DNA of 64,000 nt from JTS-RE37 sp041744575 (GTDB lineage Bacteria; Bacteroidota; Bacteroidia; Flavobacteriales; Flavobacteriaceae), in the NCBI GenBank assembly GCA_041744575.1, contig JBGTKP010000033.1:169889-233888 (forward strand), written 5' to 3'. Below, one piece after another: positions 1 through 8,265 of this stretch. The notes under the pieces are model-generated. The model was not told the origin of the DNA. It did no database searches and saw only the letters and a list, made by a program, of their open reading frames with translations. How positions within the stretch are numbered: position 1 is the stretch's first letter; each line of letters begins with the position of its first letter. The position numbers and the translations under genes are program-made.

Positions 1-645
1 TTGTTTACGGCCCATGATGCCATCCTCAAGGAATTGAATAAGGTCTTCGACTTTTTCGAAACTACGTATAAGATCAATAAGTACAAACATCTGATAATGT
101 CGCCGCATTATACCATGAATATTTTCAAAAATCTGATAGATAAGGAAATTGCGGCGGCCAGGGCAGGCCGTGAGGCGTACATAAAAATAAAAATGAACAG
201 CCTGACCTCCTATAAAATGGTTGACAAACTTTATGAAGCCAGCAATGCAGGCGTAAAGATACAGATGATTGTTCGCGGTATTTGCTGCCTTATTCCTGGC
301 CAGAAAGGCATGAGCGAGAACATAGAAGCCATCAGTGTTGTTGACAAGTTCCTGGAGCATCCCCGGATTTTTATCTTCGGAAACGGAGGTGATCCTAAAG
401 TATATATATCCTCTGCAGACTGGATGACAAGGAACCTTGAGAACAGGGTGGAGGTCGGCTGTCCGATCTATGACGAATCGATCAGGCAGGAAGTGATCGA
501 TACCTTTGAAATATCCTGGGCGGACAATGTGAAAGCACGTGTATTTAACGCCACACAGGACAACGAATATCGAAAAAATAAGAAGGTCAAGGTCCGCTCC
601 CAGTTTGACATGTACGACTATTATCTCAGGAAGCTCCAATCCTGA
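1..645 (+). CDS. ppk1: Polyphosphate kinase 1, C-terminal part (truncated by window edge)
   Basis: C-terminal 214 residues of polyphosphate kinase, which reversibly transfers the gamma phosphate of ATP to inorganic polyphosphate. The fragment covers the two phospholipase-D-like C-terminal lobes. It shows the family hallmark VRGICCLIPG (residues about 91-100), then ISSADWMTRNLENRVEVG (about 136-153), the region holding the second conserved basic/aromatic patch of PPK1. The reading frame is already open at base 1 (F-T-A-H-D), so the TTG at base 1 is not a true start; the N-terminal and head domains lie outside the window. The gene ends in TGA at 643-645. The next gene, miaE, is convergent, and no terminator hairpin is evident in the 91 bases between them. 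Identification is firm; full length and start cannot be judged. Confidence 0.95.
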   Translation: MFTAHDAILKELNKVFDFFETTYKINKYKHLIMSPHYTMNIFKNLIDKEIAAARAGREAYIKIKMNSLTSYKMVDKLYEASNAGVKIQMIVRGICCLIPGQKGMSENIEAISVVDKFLEHPRIFIFGNGGDPKVYISSADWMTRNLENRVEVGCPIYDESIRQEVIDTFEISWADNVKARVFNATQDNEYRKNKKVKVRSQFDMYDYYLRKLQS

Positions 646-736
646 CCCATGGCGGCTTTCCCGGGGGTGACCCATTTTAAGGATCTGCCTGTTTTGTGCT
701 CAGGGTATAAAAAGTCACCGGGAACAGTTGCTTCGG

Positions 737-1318
737 TCAGCCATGGATGCTTTCATGCCTGCCCAGGTCTTTGATGATTTCTGCCTCAAACTCCAGCAAA
801 GCCTTCCACTTGGCATTGACGACATTTATTTCCCCATAGGTCCGTGCCAGGGTGAGAAACAAGGTATAATGCCCGGCTTCGCTGATCATTAAACTATGGT
901 AAAAGGCAGCAAGTTCCTGATCCTGAAGTTGTTCCGACAACAACCGAAAACGCTCACAACTCCTCGCTTCGATAAGAGCTGCGTAGAGCAACCTGTGGAT
1001 CAATTGTTCTGAGCGCGGACCGCCTTTGGGAAAGAAGCCCGTCAATGCATGGACATAACCATCTTTCCGGTCACGGCCCATGGTATATCCTCTTGCGAGG
1101 ATTTTATCATACACCATTTTAAAATGTCCCATTTCCTCTCTTGCCAGTGCGACCATCTCCAGAACGAGTTCCGGGTATTCCGGAAAGGACACAATCAGGG
1201 AGATAGCCGTACTTGCAGCCTTTTGCTCACAAAAGGCATGATCCGTTAGAATTTCTTCCATGTTTTTTTCAACAATGTTCACCCAGCGAGGGTCTGTGGG
1301 TAATTTAAGTCCCAGCAT
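737..1318 (-). CDS. miaE: tRNA-(ms2io6A)-hydroxylase MiaE
   Basis: 193-aa ferritin-like di-iron monooxygenase, the usual size for MiaE. Known members hydroxylate the isopentenyl side chain of 2-methylthio-N6-isopentenyladenosine at position 37 of tRNAs reading U-starting codons. The full set of carboxylate/histidine iron ligands is visible: E31, E62-x-x-H65, E117 and E147-x-x-H150, in a four-helix pattern. It is divergent from the ebo cluster (start to start 159 bases). On its strand a perfect TAnnTTTG -7 element (TAGTTTTG, 1337-1330) lies only about a dozen bases upstream of the ATG, so the leader would be very short if that promoter is used. The MiaA/MiaB partners are not in the window. Function follows from the family; the exact substrate in this organism is inferred. 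Confidence 0.9.
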   Translation of the reverse strand: MLGLKLPTDPRWVNIVEKNMEEILTDHAFCEQKAASTAISLIVSFPEYPELVLEMVALAREEMGHFKMVYDKILARGYTMGRDRKDGYVHALTGFFPKGGPRSEQLIHRLLYAALIEARSCERFRLLSEQLQDQELAAFYHSLMISEAGHYTLFLTLARTYGEINVVNAKWKALLEFEAEIIKDLGRHESIHG

Positions 1319-1411
1319 CTTTTTTTTTGCAAAACTATAAAATGCCGGCTCAGCGAACCAGCTATAGGTGTATTAAATCCCAATAATGCGGGAAGTTTCT
1401 ACTTATCTTAA

Positions 1412-1419
1412 TATATTTG
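1412..1419 (+). promoter_or_regulatory. Candidate Bacteroidota -7 promoter element for the ebo cluster
   Basis: TATATTTG matches the Bacteroidota sigma-factor -7 consensus TAnnTTTG at every defined position. It lies about 60 bases before the eboA ATG, which would give a leader of roughly 50 bases. No clear TTG -33 element is seen at the expected distance, so this is a candidate only. Confidence 0.4.
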
Positions 1420-1477
1420 ATCCAGCTTAAGACAAAGAAATGGCAAGCCCATATCAGGCATAAAATATCAGGGTTTC

Positions 1478-2335
1478 ATGCAATTTTCCGATACCTCAGA
1501 AGAATTACACAGCATTGTGGCCCGGAATGTAACTCCGGACAATCTCAGCTGGTTACGGGAAAAACTGGAAATGATTCTCTCAGAGCAGTTAGGAAAGGAG
1601 TTATATAAAGTTTATAGCCTCCTCTCGGGTAAAATACCTGCCACGGAACCCGTTCAGTATGCAATGGAGTCTACACAGCTTAGCAGGTATCTGGAAAAGC
1701 AGAATACAGATATTTTGCAATTGGTAAGGATAAGTCTGCTGGTAAGCTTACTGCAGGAAAATCCAGCCACTTTTGGTCCCAAGGTTGCCAACCTGATCCA
1801 GGTGGCAGATACAGGCGAACTCATCACCTTTTTAAAATTTCTGGTCCTCCTGCCTGAACCCTCGAAATATAAAACAGCTGCCGTGGAAGCATTAAGAACC
1901 AATATTGCTACGGTTTTCGATGCAATTGCCTTGGGAAACCCCTATCCTGCCACATATTTTACTGAACAACAGTGGAACCAGATGTATTTGAAGGCCGCAT
2001 TCATGCAAAGGGATCTGTCAAGAATTGAGCAGGTGGATGAGCGTGCGAACGAAGATCTGGCGCGAATTATCTCTGATTATGCCCATGAGCGATGGGCCGC
2101 CTCCAGAGAAGTGGATCCTCTTTTCTGGCGTCCTGTTACAGGATTTATAGGAGCGGCCCTCCTAAAGGATATGGAAAGACTTCTGGAAAGTAAATCGAAA
2201 GCCGAAAACAATGCCGGAGCCTTATGTTGCTTTCAATCAGAAAATACCCAGGCCAGGGCATTGCTCAGGAAATACCCGGCGCTTGAAAAGCGTGTAGCTG
2301 AGCAGACTATTGGCTGGAATAAATTAAATGAATGA
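1478..2335 (+). CDS. eboA: EboA domain protein, first gene of the ebo/EDB cluster
   Basis: 285-aa soluble, largely helical protein of the EboA family, with no known catalytic motif. The family occurs almost only as the first member of the six-gene ebo (also EDB) cluster known from cyanobacteria, Bacteroidota, pseudomonads and eustigmatophyte plastids. That cluster is linked to moving a precursor metabolite to the periplasm during scytonemin synthesis in Nostoc. Recognition rests on overall sequence character (for example the WLREKLEMILSE and ANEDLARIISDYAHERWAASR stretches) and above all on the following five genes being eboB-F in canonical order. No signal peptide or membrane segment is seen. 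The ATG at 1478 is the first in-frame start after the candidate -7 element at 1412. Only 3 bases separate it from eboB. Confidence 0.85.
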   Translation: MQFSDTSEELHSIVARNVTPDNLSWLREKLEMILSEQLGKELYKVYSLLSGKIPATEPVQYAMESTQLSRYLEKQNTDILQLVRISLLVSLLQENPATFGPKVANLIQVADTGELITFLKFLVLLPEPSKYKTAAVEALRTNIATVFDAIALGNPYPATYFTEQQWNQMYLKAAFMQRDLSRIEQVDERANEDLARIISDYAHERWAASREVDPLFWRPVTGFIGAALLKDMERLLESKSKAENNAGALCCFQSENTQARALLRKYPALEKRVAEQTIGWNKLNE

Positions 2336-2338
2336 GTT

Positions 2339-3247
2339 ATGGAAGATAATTTGATATTTATAGATCCCCATGTCCATATGACATCCCGAACGACGGATGA
2401 CTATGAAGCCATGGCTGCAGCAGGTATTGTCGCGATCATTGAGCCCTCATTTTGGCTTGGACAGCCGAGAACCCAGGTCGGTTCATTTCAGGATTATTTC
2501 AGCAGCATTGTCGGCTGGGAACCCTTCAGGGCCTCGCAGTTTGGGATCCGACATTACTGCACAATCGGATTGAATTCAAAGGAAGCCAACAATGAAGCCC
2601 TTGCAGAACAGGTAATTGAATTGCTGCCATTGTACCTGCATAAGGAAAACGTGGTGGCTATCGGTGAAATCGGATACGATGACCAGACGCCCGCCGAGGA
2701 TAAGTATTTCCGGATGCAATTAGAGCTGGCAAAGGAAGTGGACATGACGGTACAGATTCATACCCCGCACAGGGATAAAAGATCCGGCACTGTAAGGAGT
2801 ATGGAAGTTTGTCTGGAACATGGGCTCGATCCATCCGATATAATCATAGACCACAACAACGAAGAAACGGTTAAAGACGTTTTAGACCGTGGTTTTATTG
2901 CGGCCTTTACCATTTATCCCAATACCAAAATGGGCAATGAGAGAATGGTGGAAATTGTCAGGAAGTATGGAAGTGAGCGCATCCTGATCGACAGTTCTGC
3001 AGATTGGGGGGTCAGTGATCCCCTGGCCGTTCCTAAGACCGCATCTCTTATGCTCAAAAAAGGAATTTTGAAGGCCGATGTAATAAAGACCTGTTATTCA
3101 AATGCCCTGCAGGCATACGGGAGAAATGGGAAAATGAAGGAAGCAGACTGGATAGGGTCCAAAGGAATAAATCAGGCCCAATTGTATAAAGACAACAGTG
3201 TTTTGCGCGGGCAGCAACCTAGGGTTGATGCAGACCAAATAAAATAG
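2339..3247 (+). CDS. eboB: TatD-type metal-dependent hydrolase EboB
   Basis: 302-aa amidohydrolase-fold protein. The N-terminal metal site D-P-H-V-H (residues 9-13) is followed by IGEIGYD (about 108-114), QIHTPHRD (about 135-142), DHNNEE (about 168-173) and LIDSSADWG (about 217-225), the order of metal and catalytic residues in TatD hydrolases. Classical TatD proteins are nucleases, but those in ebo clusters have no assigned substrate. It starts 3 bases after eboA and ends 1 base before eboC, so it is clearly part of one transcript. No signal peptide: cytoplasmic. Family assignment is secure; the role in metabolite traffic is inferred from cluster context. Confidence 0.88.
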   Translation: MEDNLIFIDPHVHMTSRTTDDYEAMAAAGIVAIIEPSFWLGQPRTQVGSFQDYFSSIVGWEPFRASQFGIRHYCTIGLNSKEANNEALAEQVIELLPLYLHKENVVAIGEIGYDDQTPAEDKYFRMQLELAKEVDMTVQIHTPHRDKRSGTVRSMEVCLEHGLDPSDIIIDHNNEETVKDVLDRGFIAAFTIYPNTKMGNERMVEIVRKYGSERILIDSSADWGVSDPLAVPKTASLMLKKGILKADVIKTCYSNALQAYGRNGKMKEADWIGSKGINQAQLYKDNSVLRGQQPRVDADQIK

Positions 3248-3248
3248 C

Positions 3249-4148
3249 ATGAATGGTGTCCTAAGGGGTTATCTACGCCTGACAAGACCGGCCAATCTGC
3301 CAACCGCCGCCGCTGATATACTGGCAGGTGCTGCAATCGCCGGATTGATGCCGCTTCTTTCGGCGACCATTGAGGATGATCCGGTCTATTTCCTGAAACT
3401 TTGCACGCTGGTGGCTTCTTCTGTTTTTTTATATGCAGGGGGGGTGGTCTTGAATGATGTCTTTGACCTTCCTACAGATCTCTTGGAAAGACCCGAACGG
3501 CCTATTCCTAGCGGGTTAATCAGCCAGCCCTCTGCGGCCTTGTTCGGAGGGTTTCTCCTTATGATGGGGATTATTTCTGCTTCCTGGGTATCAGGCCTGA
3601 GCGGACTGACAGCGGGGATCCTCGCTCTCATGATACTATTGTATAATGCCCTGTCAAAAAAAAGTGTGGTATTGGGCCCTCTTAATATGGGAATTTGCCG
3701 GGGGCTCAACCTGATTCTGGGGATGTCTGTAATCGGAGAAATAGCCAACCCATGGTATGCTGTTATTCCTCTCGTGTATATCTTTGCAATAACGTTGATC
3801 AGCAGGGGAGAAGTACATGGCAACAATAAGCAACATCTGCTTTGGGCCGGAATCTTATACTCAGGGGTCATTTTAAGCGTTTATAGGATCATGCTCCGCA
3901 CAGACAGATTATTGGAAGTATTGCCATTCCTGGCTCTTTTCACATTGATGATAGGCATCCCACTTTGGCGCGCCTACCGGGATAATTCTCCTGAAAATAT
4001 TAAAAAAGCTGTAATTTCGGGGGTCCTTTCACTAATACTTCTTGATGCCTGCCTTGCCACAGGTTTCAGTGGCTGGATGTATGGAGTGGGTGTACTTTTA
4101 CTTTTCCCGTTGTCTCTGGCACTCTCTAAAATGTTTGCCGTTACCTAA
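3249..4148 (+). CDS. eboC: UbiA-like prenyltransferase family membrane protein EboC
   Basis: 299-aa integral membrane protein with about eight or nine hydrophobic helices. The first aspartate-rich prenyl-diphosphate motif is intact as NDVFDLPTDLLERPERPIPSG (residues about 67-87). The second region, in the CRGLNLILGM neighbourhood, lacks the usual second DxxxD, as in other EboC proteins, so normal prenyl transfer is uncertain. UbiA enzymes join isoprenoid chains to aromatic or polar acceptors at the membrane; EboC may act on a lipid-linked or membrane-passing intermediate. It starts one base after the eboB stop. The 8-A run inside codons for S-K-K-S (near 3656) is read in frame. Confidence 0.87.
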   Translation: MNGVLRGYLRLTRPANLPTAAADILAGAAIAGLMPLLSATIEDDPVYFLKLCTLVASSVFLYAGGVVLNDVFDLPTDLLERPERPIPSGLISQPSAALFGGFLLMMGIISASWVSGLSGLTAGILALMILLYNALSKKSVVLGPLNMGICRGLNLILGMSVIGEIANPWYAVIPLVYIFAITLISRGEVHGNNKQHLLWAGILYSGVILSVYRIMLRTDRLLEVLPFLALFTLMIGIPLWRAYRDNSPENIKKAVISGVLSLILLDACLATGFSGWMYGVGVLLLFPLSLALSKMFAVT

Positions 4149-4157
4149 TTTGCTCTC

Positions 4158-5324
4158 ATGAAAATTAAAACCATAGAACAGTCATTCACCGTCAATTACA
4201 GCTATCAGCTTCTTTTTACAGAAGGGGTATTCTCCAATGATAACCTGGTGTTACTGGATATCATCTCTGCATTTAAATCGGGTTCACCGGTAAAGCTCCT
4301 TTTCGTATTGGATCAGGGGCTCCTTGATCACCATCCTGGTCTGGAGAATTCAATTGCCGCATATTGCCATGAACACGCCTCCACTTTGGAATATTCCGGT
4401 TGTCTCGTGGTTCCGGGGGGGGAAGCGGCCAAAAACGATAGCACCAGTGTCAATCGGGTGCTCGAAGCGATCAATTCCAACGGGATTTGCCGGCACTCTT
4501 TTGTAGTCGTTGTTGGGGGAGGTGCTGTGATAGACATGGCAGGATACGCAGCAGCCATCGCACACAGGGGCGTCAAATTGATAAGGGTTCCAACCACCGT
4601 CCTTTCTCAGAATGATGCGGCCGTTGGTGTAAAGAACAGTATCAATACTTTCGGTAAAAAGAACTTTCTCGGAACCTTTGCCCCTCCCTATGCCATCATT
4701 AATGATGCTGCTTTTCTGAAGACACTTGAGCAACGGGACTGGATTGCAGGAGTGGCTGAGGCCATCAAGGTAGCGCTCATACAGGACGCTGATTTTTTCG
4801 GATATATCCGGGAACATACCCGACAACTGAGGTATCGGGATCTTGAGACCATGCAGTATGTCATATACCGGTGTGCTGAGATGCATATGAAGCATATTGC
4901 CAAAGGAGGTGATCCCTTTGAAAGTGGTTCTTCCAGGCCACTCGATTTCGGACACTGGGCTGCCCATAAGATGGAATATATGACGGGCTACCAGATGCGT
5001 CACGGGGAGGCAGTGGCCAGGGGGATCGCCCTGGATCTGATGTACTCGAAGCTCACCAAATTGATTTCGGATGAAGAGTTTGAAGAAATCATCGGAGTGT
5101 TGGAGCAACTGGGATTCCAATTGCAGATCCCGGTAAAGGGTAAAAAGGAAAAGGCGCAACTCCTTGAAGGCATCCGCGAATTCAGGGAACATCTGGGCGG
5201 GGAACTGACGATCACCCTAATCAATGGAATCGGCAAGAAACATGATGTACACGAAATTGACCATACCCTGATGCTGGAAGCCATTCACGTCCTAAATGAC
5301 AGGGTGAAACTAAACGTGACTTAA
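4158..5324 (+). CDS. eboD: 3-dehydroquinate synthase-like sugar phosphate cyclase EboD
   Basis: 388-aa member of the sugar phosphate cyclase superfamily (AroB-like). The NAD-binding signature VVGGGAVIDMAGYAAA (about 118-133), RVPTTVLSQNDAAVGVKNSI (about 143-162), KNFLGTFAPP (about 168-177), AEAIKVALIQD (about 200-210) and the zinc-site region DFGHWAAHKME and RHGEAVARGIALD (about 263-292) are all present. The catalytic architecture therefore looks intact. AroB makes dehydroquinate from DAHP, but EboD proteins form a separate branch and probably cyclise another sugar phosphate. Position 4 of six in the cluster, 9 bases after eboC and 3 before eboE. A housekeeping role as the shikimate AroB is less likely because of this context. 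Confidence 0.88.
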   Translation: MKIKTIEQSFTVNYSYQLLFTEGVFSNDNLVLLDIISAFKSGSPVKLLFVLDQGLLDHHPGLENSIAAYCHEHASTLEYSGCLVVPGGEAAKNDSTSVNRVLEAINSNGICRHSFVVVVGGGAVIDMAGYAAAIAHRGVKLIRVPTTVLSQNDAAVGVKNSINTFGKKNFLGTFAPPYAIINDAAFLKTLEQRDWIAGVAEAIKVALIQDADFFGYIREHTRQLRYRDLETMQYVIYRCAEMHMKHIAKGGDPFESGSSRPLDFGHWAAHKMEYMTGYQMRHGEAVARGIALDLMYSKLTKLISDEEFEEIIGVLEQLGFQLQIPVKGKKEKAQLLEGIREFREHLGGELTITLINGIGKKHDVHEIDHTLMLEAIHVLNDRVKLNVT

Positions 5325-5327
5325 CTT

Positions 5328-6527
5328 ATGTTGATTTGTGACCAGTTCCATCTGACCTATTGTACAAATATCCATCCGGGCCAGGACTGGGAAACGACTT
5401 TCGATCACATTAAACAATATGTTCCCGGAATCAAAAGACAGGTATCTCCGAAAGTCCCTTTTGGCCTCGGTCTTCGCCTTTCCAATACAGCGAGCGAAGA
5501 ACTCGGTAATGGTCAGCGGTTGAAGCGCTTCCGGGATTGGCTCGATGTGGAGGGAATCTATGTGTTTACAATGAATGGCTTCCCCTACGGAAATTTTCAT
5601 AATGAGAAGGTAAAGGATAAGGTGCATTCTCCGGACTGGACCAGCAGAGCCAGGGTTTCCTATACCAAAAGGCTTTTTGACCAACTGGCTTTCCTGATAC
5701 CCGAAGGCATGACAGGAGGAATCTCAACCTCGCCTGTTAGCTATAAGCACTGGCATGCGCCCGGGAGAACAACCGTTGCGGTTTTGAATAAGGCCGCAGC
5801 GCACCTGGCCGAGGTAGCACTTCACCTTCTGACTCTGGAAGAACAAACGGGCAAATACCTGCATCTTGATATAGAACCTGAACCTGACGGGCTACTTGAG
5901 AATACTGACGATACACTGCTTTTTTTTGAAGGGGTTTTACTGCCCGTGGCCACAGGGATCATTATGGACACGTTGGTGACCGACAGAGGCACTGCCAGGG
6001 ATATCGTGCTGAAGTATATCACCATTTGTTATGATATCTGCCATTTTTCTCTCGCTTACGAAGATCCGGCAACTACTTTTGACAAGCTTGAACATGCCGG
6101 CATCAGGGTAGGCAAAATCCAGGTTAGCGCCGCCCTGAAGATCCTTAGTCAGGACGGAAACAATGATGCTGTCTGGGAGTCACTTGCCCGTTTTGATGAG
6201 CCTGTATATCTTCATCAGGTGACAGAACATATTGGGTCGGAGGTCCGGACCTACGGAGATCTTCCTGAGGTCCTGACCGCGCGTAAGGACTTTTCGGAGC
6301 TCAGAGCCCATTTTCATGTCCCTGTCTTCCTCAGAACCTTTGGCGCCCTCTTCTCCACTCAGGATCATATCCTCAAGGTTTTTGACATTTTAAGGCAACG
6401 CAAGATATCAGATCATCTGGAGATTGAGACTTATACCTGGGAGGTTCTGCCGGTTGCTCTGAAAAAAGAACTTTCCACTTCTATCGTTCGCGAGATTAAA
6501 TGGGTTGTAAAACAACTAGAGGGATGA
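5328..6527 (+). CDS. eboE: EboE, TIM-barrel metabolite traffic protein
   Basis: 399-aa xylose-isomerase-like TIM-barrel protein of the EboE family. Recognisable stretches are TYCTNIHPGQDWE (about 9-21), STSPVSYKHWH (about 134-144), LHLDIEPEPDGLLENT (about 181-196), YDICHFSLAYEDP (about 238-250) and HFHVPVF (about 329-335). These Asp/Glu/His-rich strand ends are typical of metal-using sugar isomerases and epimerases, but the substrate is unknown. It starts 3 bases after eboD, and its stop overlaps the start of eboF as ATGA. No secretion signal. Cluster order makes the identification firm; biochemical function is open. Confidence 0.88.
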   Translation: MLICDQFHLTYCTNIHPGQDWETTFDHIKQYVPGIKRQVSPKVPFGLGLRLSNTASEELGNGQRLKRFRDWLDVEGIYVFTMNGFPYGNFHNEKVKDKVHSPDWTSRARVSYTKRLFDQLAFLIPEGMTGGISTSPVSYKHWHAPGRTTVAVLNKAAAHLAEVALHLLTLEEQTGKYLHLDIEPEPDGLLENTDDTLLFFEGVLLPVATGIIMDTLVTDRGTARDIVLKYITICYDICHFSLAYEDPATTFDKLEHAGIRVGKIQVSAALKILSQDGNNDAVWESLARFDEPVYLHQVTEHIGSEVRTYGDLPEVLTARKDFSELRAHFHVPVFLRTFGALFSTQDHILKVFDILRQRKISDHLEIETYTWEVLPVALKKELSTSIVREIKWVVKQLEG

Positions 6528-7900
6528 GGAAAACTGTGGTTTTGAATGTTGTGGGACTGACAAGACGGCTTATCGGTGAGCACACCCCGTTTCTCCAGTC
6601 TTTTCTGAGCAGGGGACAGGCTGCCTTCATTACCCCGGTGATCCCCGCCGTCACCTGTACAGCCCAATCCACCTACCTCACCGGAAAATGGCCTTCCGAA
6701 CACGGAATCGTAGGCAATGGCTGGTACTTTCGGGATGAATGCGAGATTCATTTCTGGCGGCAAAGCAATAAATTGGTTGAAGGTGAAAAAATTTGGGACC
6801 GGATGAAATCGCTTGATGATACATTTACCTGTGCCAATATGTTCTGGTGGTACAACATGTATTCCACTGCCGATTATAGTGTTACCCCGCGTCCGAACTA
6901 TCTGGCTGACGGACGTAAAATGCCTGACGCTTACTCCCATCCTCCGGAATTAAGAGATGTCCTTCAGCATGAACTCGGCACTTTTCCCTTGTTTCATTTC
7001 TGGGGCCCCAAAACTTCCATCAAATCCAGCCAGTGGATTGCAGATGCCACGATAATAACGGATGAACAGTACCTGCCTACCCTTACGCTGGTTTACCTGC
7101 CACATCTGGATTATAATATTCAAAAATACGGTCTTAACTTTCCAAAGATCAGCAAAGACCTCCGGGAGATAGACAGGGTGGTCCAACAACTAGTGACTTA
7201 TTATGAGCGTCAGGACGCTCAAATCATTATACTTTCGGAATATGGCATTACAGATGTTCACCGTCCTGTACATATTAATCGTATTTTAAGGGTGGAGGGC
7301 TTACTTGCAATCAGGGAAGAGAGAGGTCTGGAATTACTTGATCCCGGAGCGAGCGCGGTATTTGCCGTGGCAGACCATCAGCTGGCCCATGTCTATATCA
7401 ATGACATGACCAAGAAAGCCGCTGTTATAAAACTATTGCAGGAGACGGCAGGAATTGAAAAGGTGTGGTCCCAAGGTGACAGGGAATATGAGAAAGTAGC
7501 CCATAACCGATGCGGTGATCTGGTAGTTCTGGCCGATCGCGACTCCTGGTTTACCTATTATTTCTGGGAATCCGATTCAAAAGCTCCGGACTATGCCCGC
7601 ATGGTCGACATCCATAAAAAACCAGGGTATGATCCTGTTGAATTATTTACAGATCCCGCAGACCCGTTTGTTATGGCAAAAGTTCTTGGGAAACTTGCTG
7701 GAAAAAAAATGGGGTTCCGTACGGTCATGGATATCATTCCGCTGAAACCAGAACTCATCAAAGGATCCCACGGCAGATTGCCGGAGGATGAAGAAGATTA
7801 CCCGATTCTTATTACCAACGGGATCAACTACCTGGATTCAGAAAAAATAGACGCTACCGATGTTTTTGGTATCATAGAGGCCCATTTACTTAAAAGCTAA
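6524..7900 (+). CDS. eboF: Nucleotide pyrophosphatase/phosphodiesterase-type alkaline phosphatase EboF
   Basis: 458-aa alkaline phosphatase superfamily protein of the type I phosphodiesterase/NPP branch. The nucleophile region PAVTCTAQSTYLTG lies at about residues 38-51, and later metal-site stretches are LPHLDYNIQKYG, ILSEYGITDVHRPVHIN and ADHQLAHVYIND. An upstream in-frame ATG at 6500 exists, but the start at 6524 gives the classic ATGA overlap with eboE (stop 6525-6527) and the protein start MRKTVVLNVVGLT expected for the family. It has no evident signal peptide. Final gene of the six-gene ebo cluster; it presumably hydrolyses a phosphate or phosphodiester bond in the cluster's metabolite. 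Twelve bases separate it from the next small membrane protein gene. Confidence 0.88.
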   Translation: MRKTVVLNVVGLTRRLIGEHTPFLQSFLSRGQAAFITPVIPAVTCTAQSTYLTGKWPSEHGIVGNGWYFRDECEIHFWRQSNKLVEGEKIWDRMKSLDDTFTCANMFWWYNMYSTADYSVTPRPNYLADGRKMPDAYSHPPELRDVLQHELGTFPLFHFWGPKTSIKSSQWIADATIITDEQYLPTLTLVYLPHLDYNIQKYGLNFPKISKDLREIDRVVQQLVTYYERQDAQIIILSEYGITDVHRPVHINRILRVEGLLAIREERGLELLDPGASAVFAVADHQLAHVYINDMTKKAAVIKLLQETAGIEKVWSQGDREYEKVAHNRCGDLVVLADRDSWFTYYFWESDSKAPDYARMVDIHKKPGYDPVELFTDPADPFVMAKVLGKLAGKKMGFRTVMDIIPLKPELIKGSHGRLPEDEEDYPILITNGINYLDSEKIDATDVFGIIEAHLLKS

Positions 7901-7911
7901 AACTGCTGATC

Positions 7912-8265
7912 ATGAACGCATTTTTCCGAATTTTTTCACTTGTATTTACCCTGCTGTTTACACTGGCAGCCGCAGTGCAGTACAATGACCCGGATGCCCT
8001 CCTGTGGTGCTTCCTGTATGGTGTAGCAGCGGTGGCCTCCCTGCTGTTCTTTTTGGGAAAGCTCAGATACTACCTGGCGGCAGTTTTATGTACGGGCTAT
8101 CTGGTGGGATCCTTTGTTGTCTGGCCCGGGGTATTTGAAGGAATAACGATTGGCGAGGGTGATATAGTAAATATTGAAAGGGGCAGAGAGGCGCTTGGCC
8201 TGCTGCTGATCTCGGTTGTGATGCTCATATATGCACTTCGGCTTCGTTTCAGGAGCAACTCATAA
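7912..8265 (+). CDS. Small four-helix membrane protein, TMEM220 family
   Basis: 117-aa integral membrane protein. Four hydrophobic helices (about 3-22, 28-46, 50-70, 92-111) with the motif AAAVQYNDPDALLW after helix 1 are typical of the TMEM220 family of unknown function. It is 12 bases downstream of eboF and very likely co-transcribed, so it may be an add-on to the ebo system or simply a neighbour. Its stop overlaps the dnaX stop on the other strand by six bases, leaving no room for a terminator between the convergent genes. Family call is fairly sure; function unknown. Confidence 0.8.
   Translation: MNAFFRIFSLVFTLLFTLAAAVQYNDPDALLWCFLYGVAAVASLLFFLGKLRYYLAAVLCTGYLVGSFVVWPGVFEGITIGEGDIVNIERGREALGLLLISVVMLIYALRLRFRSNS

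Noticed and set aside
1417..1608. 63-codon frame overlapping the start of eboA
   Set aside because: Shadow in another frame of eboA; eboA has clear family and operon support.
3651..3662. 8-A run in eboC as a slippage site
   Set aside because: Shorter than the dnaX run and no functional truncated product is expected; no reason to think it is used.
4350..5192. 280-codon minus-strand frame opposite eboD
   Set aside because: Antisense shadow of a well-conserved enzyme gene; no motif in the translated product.
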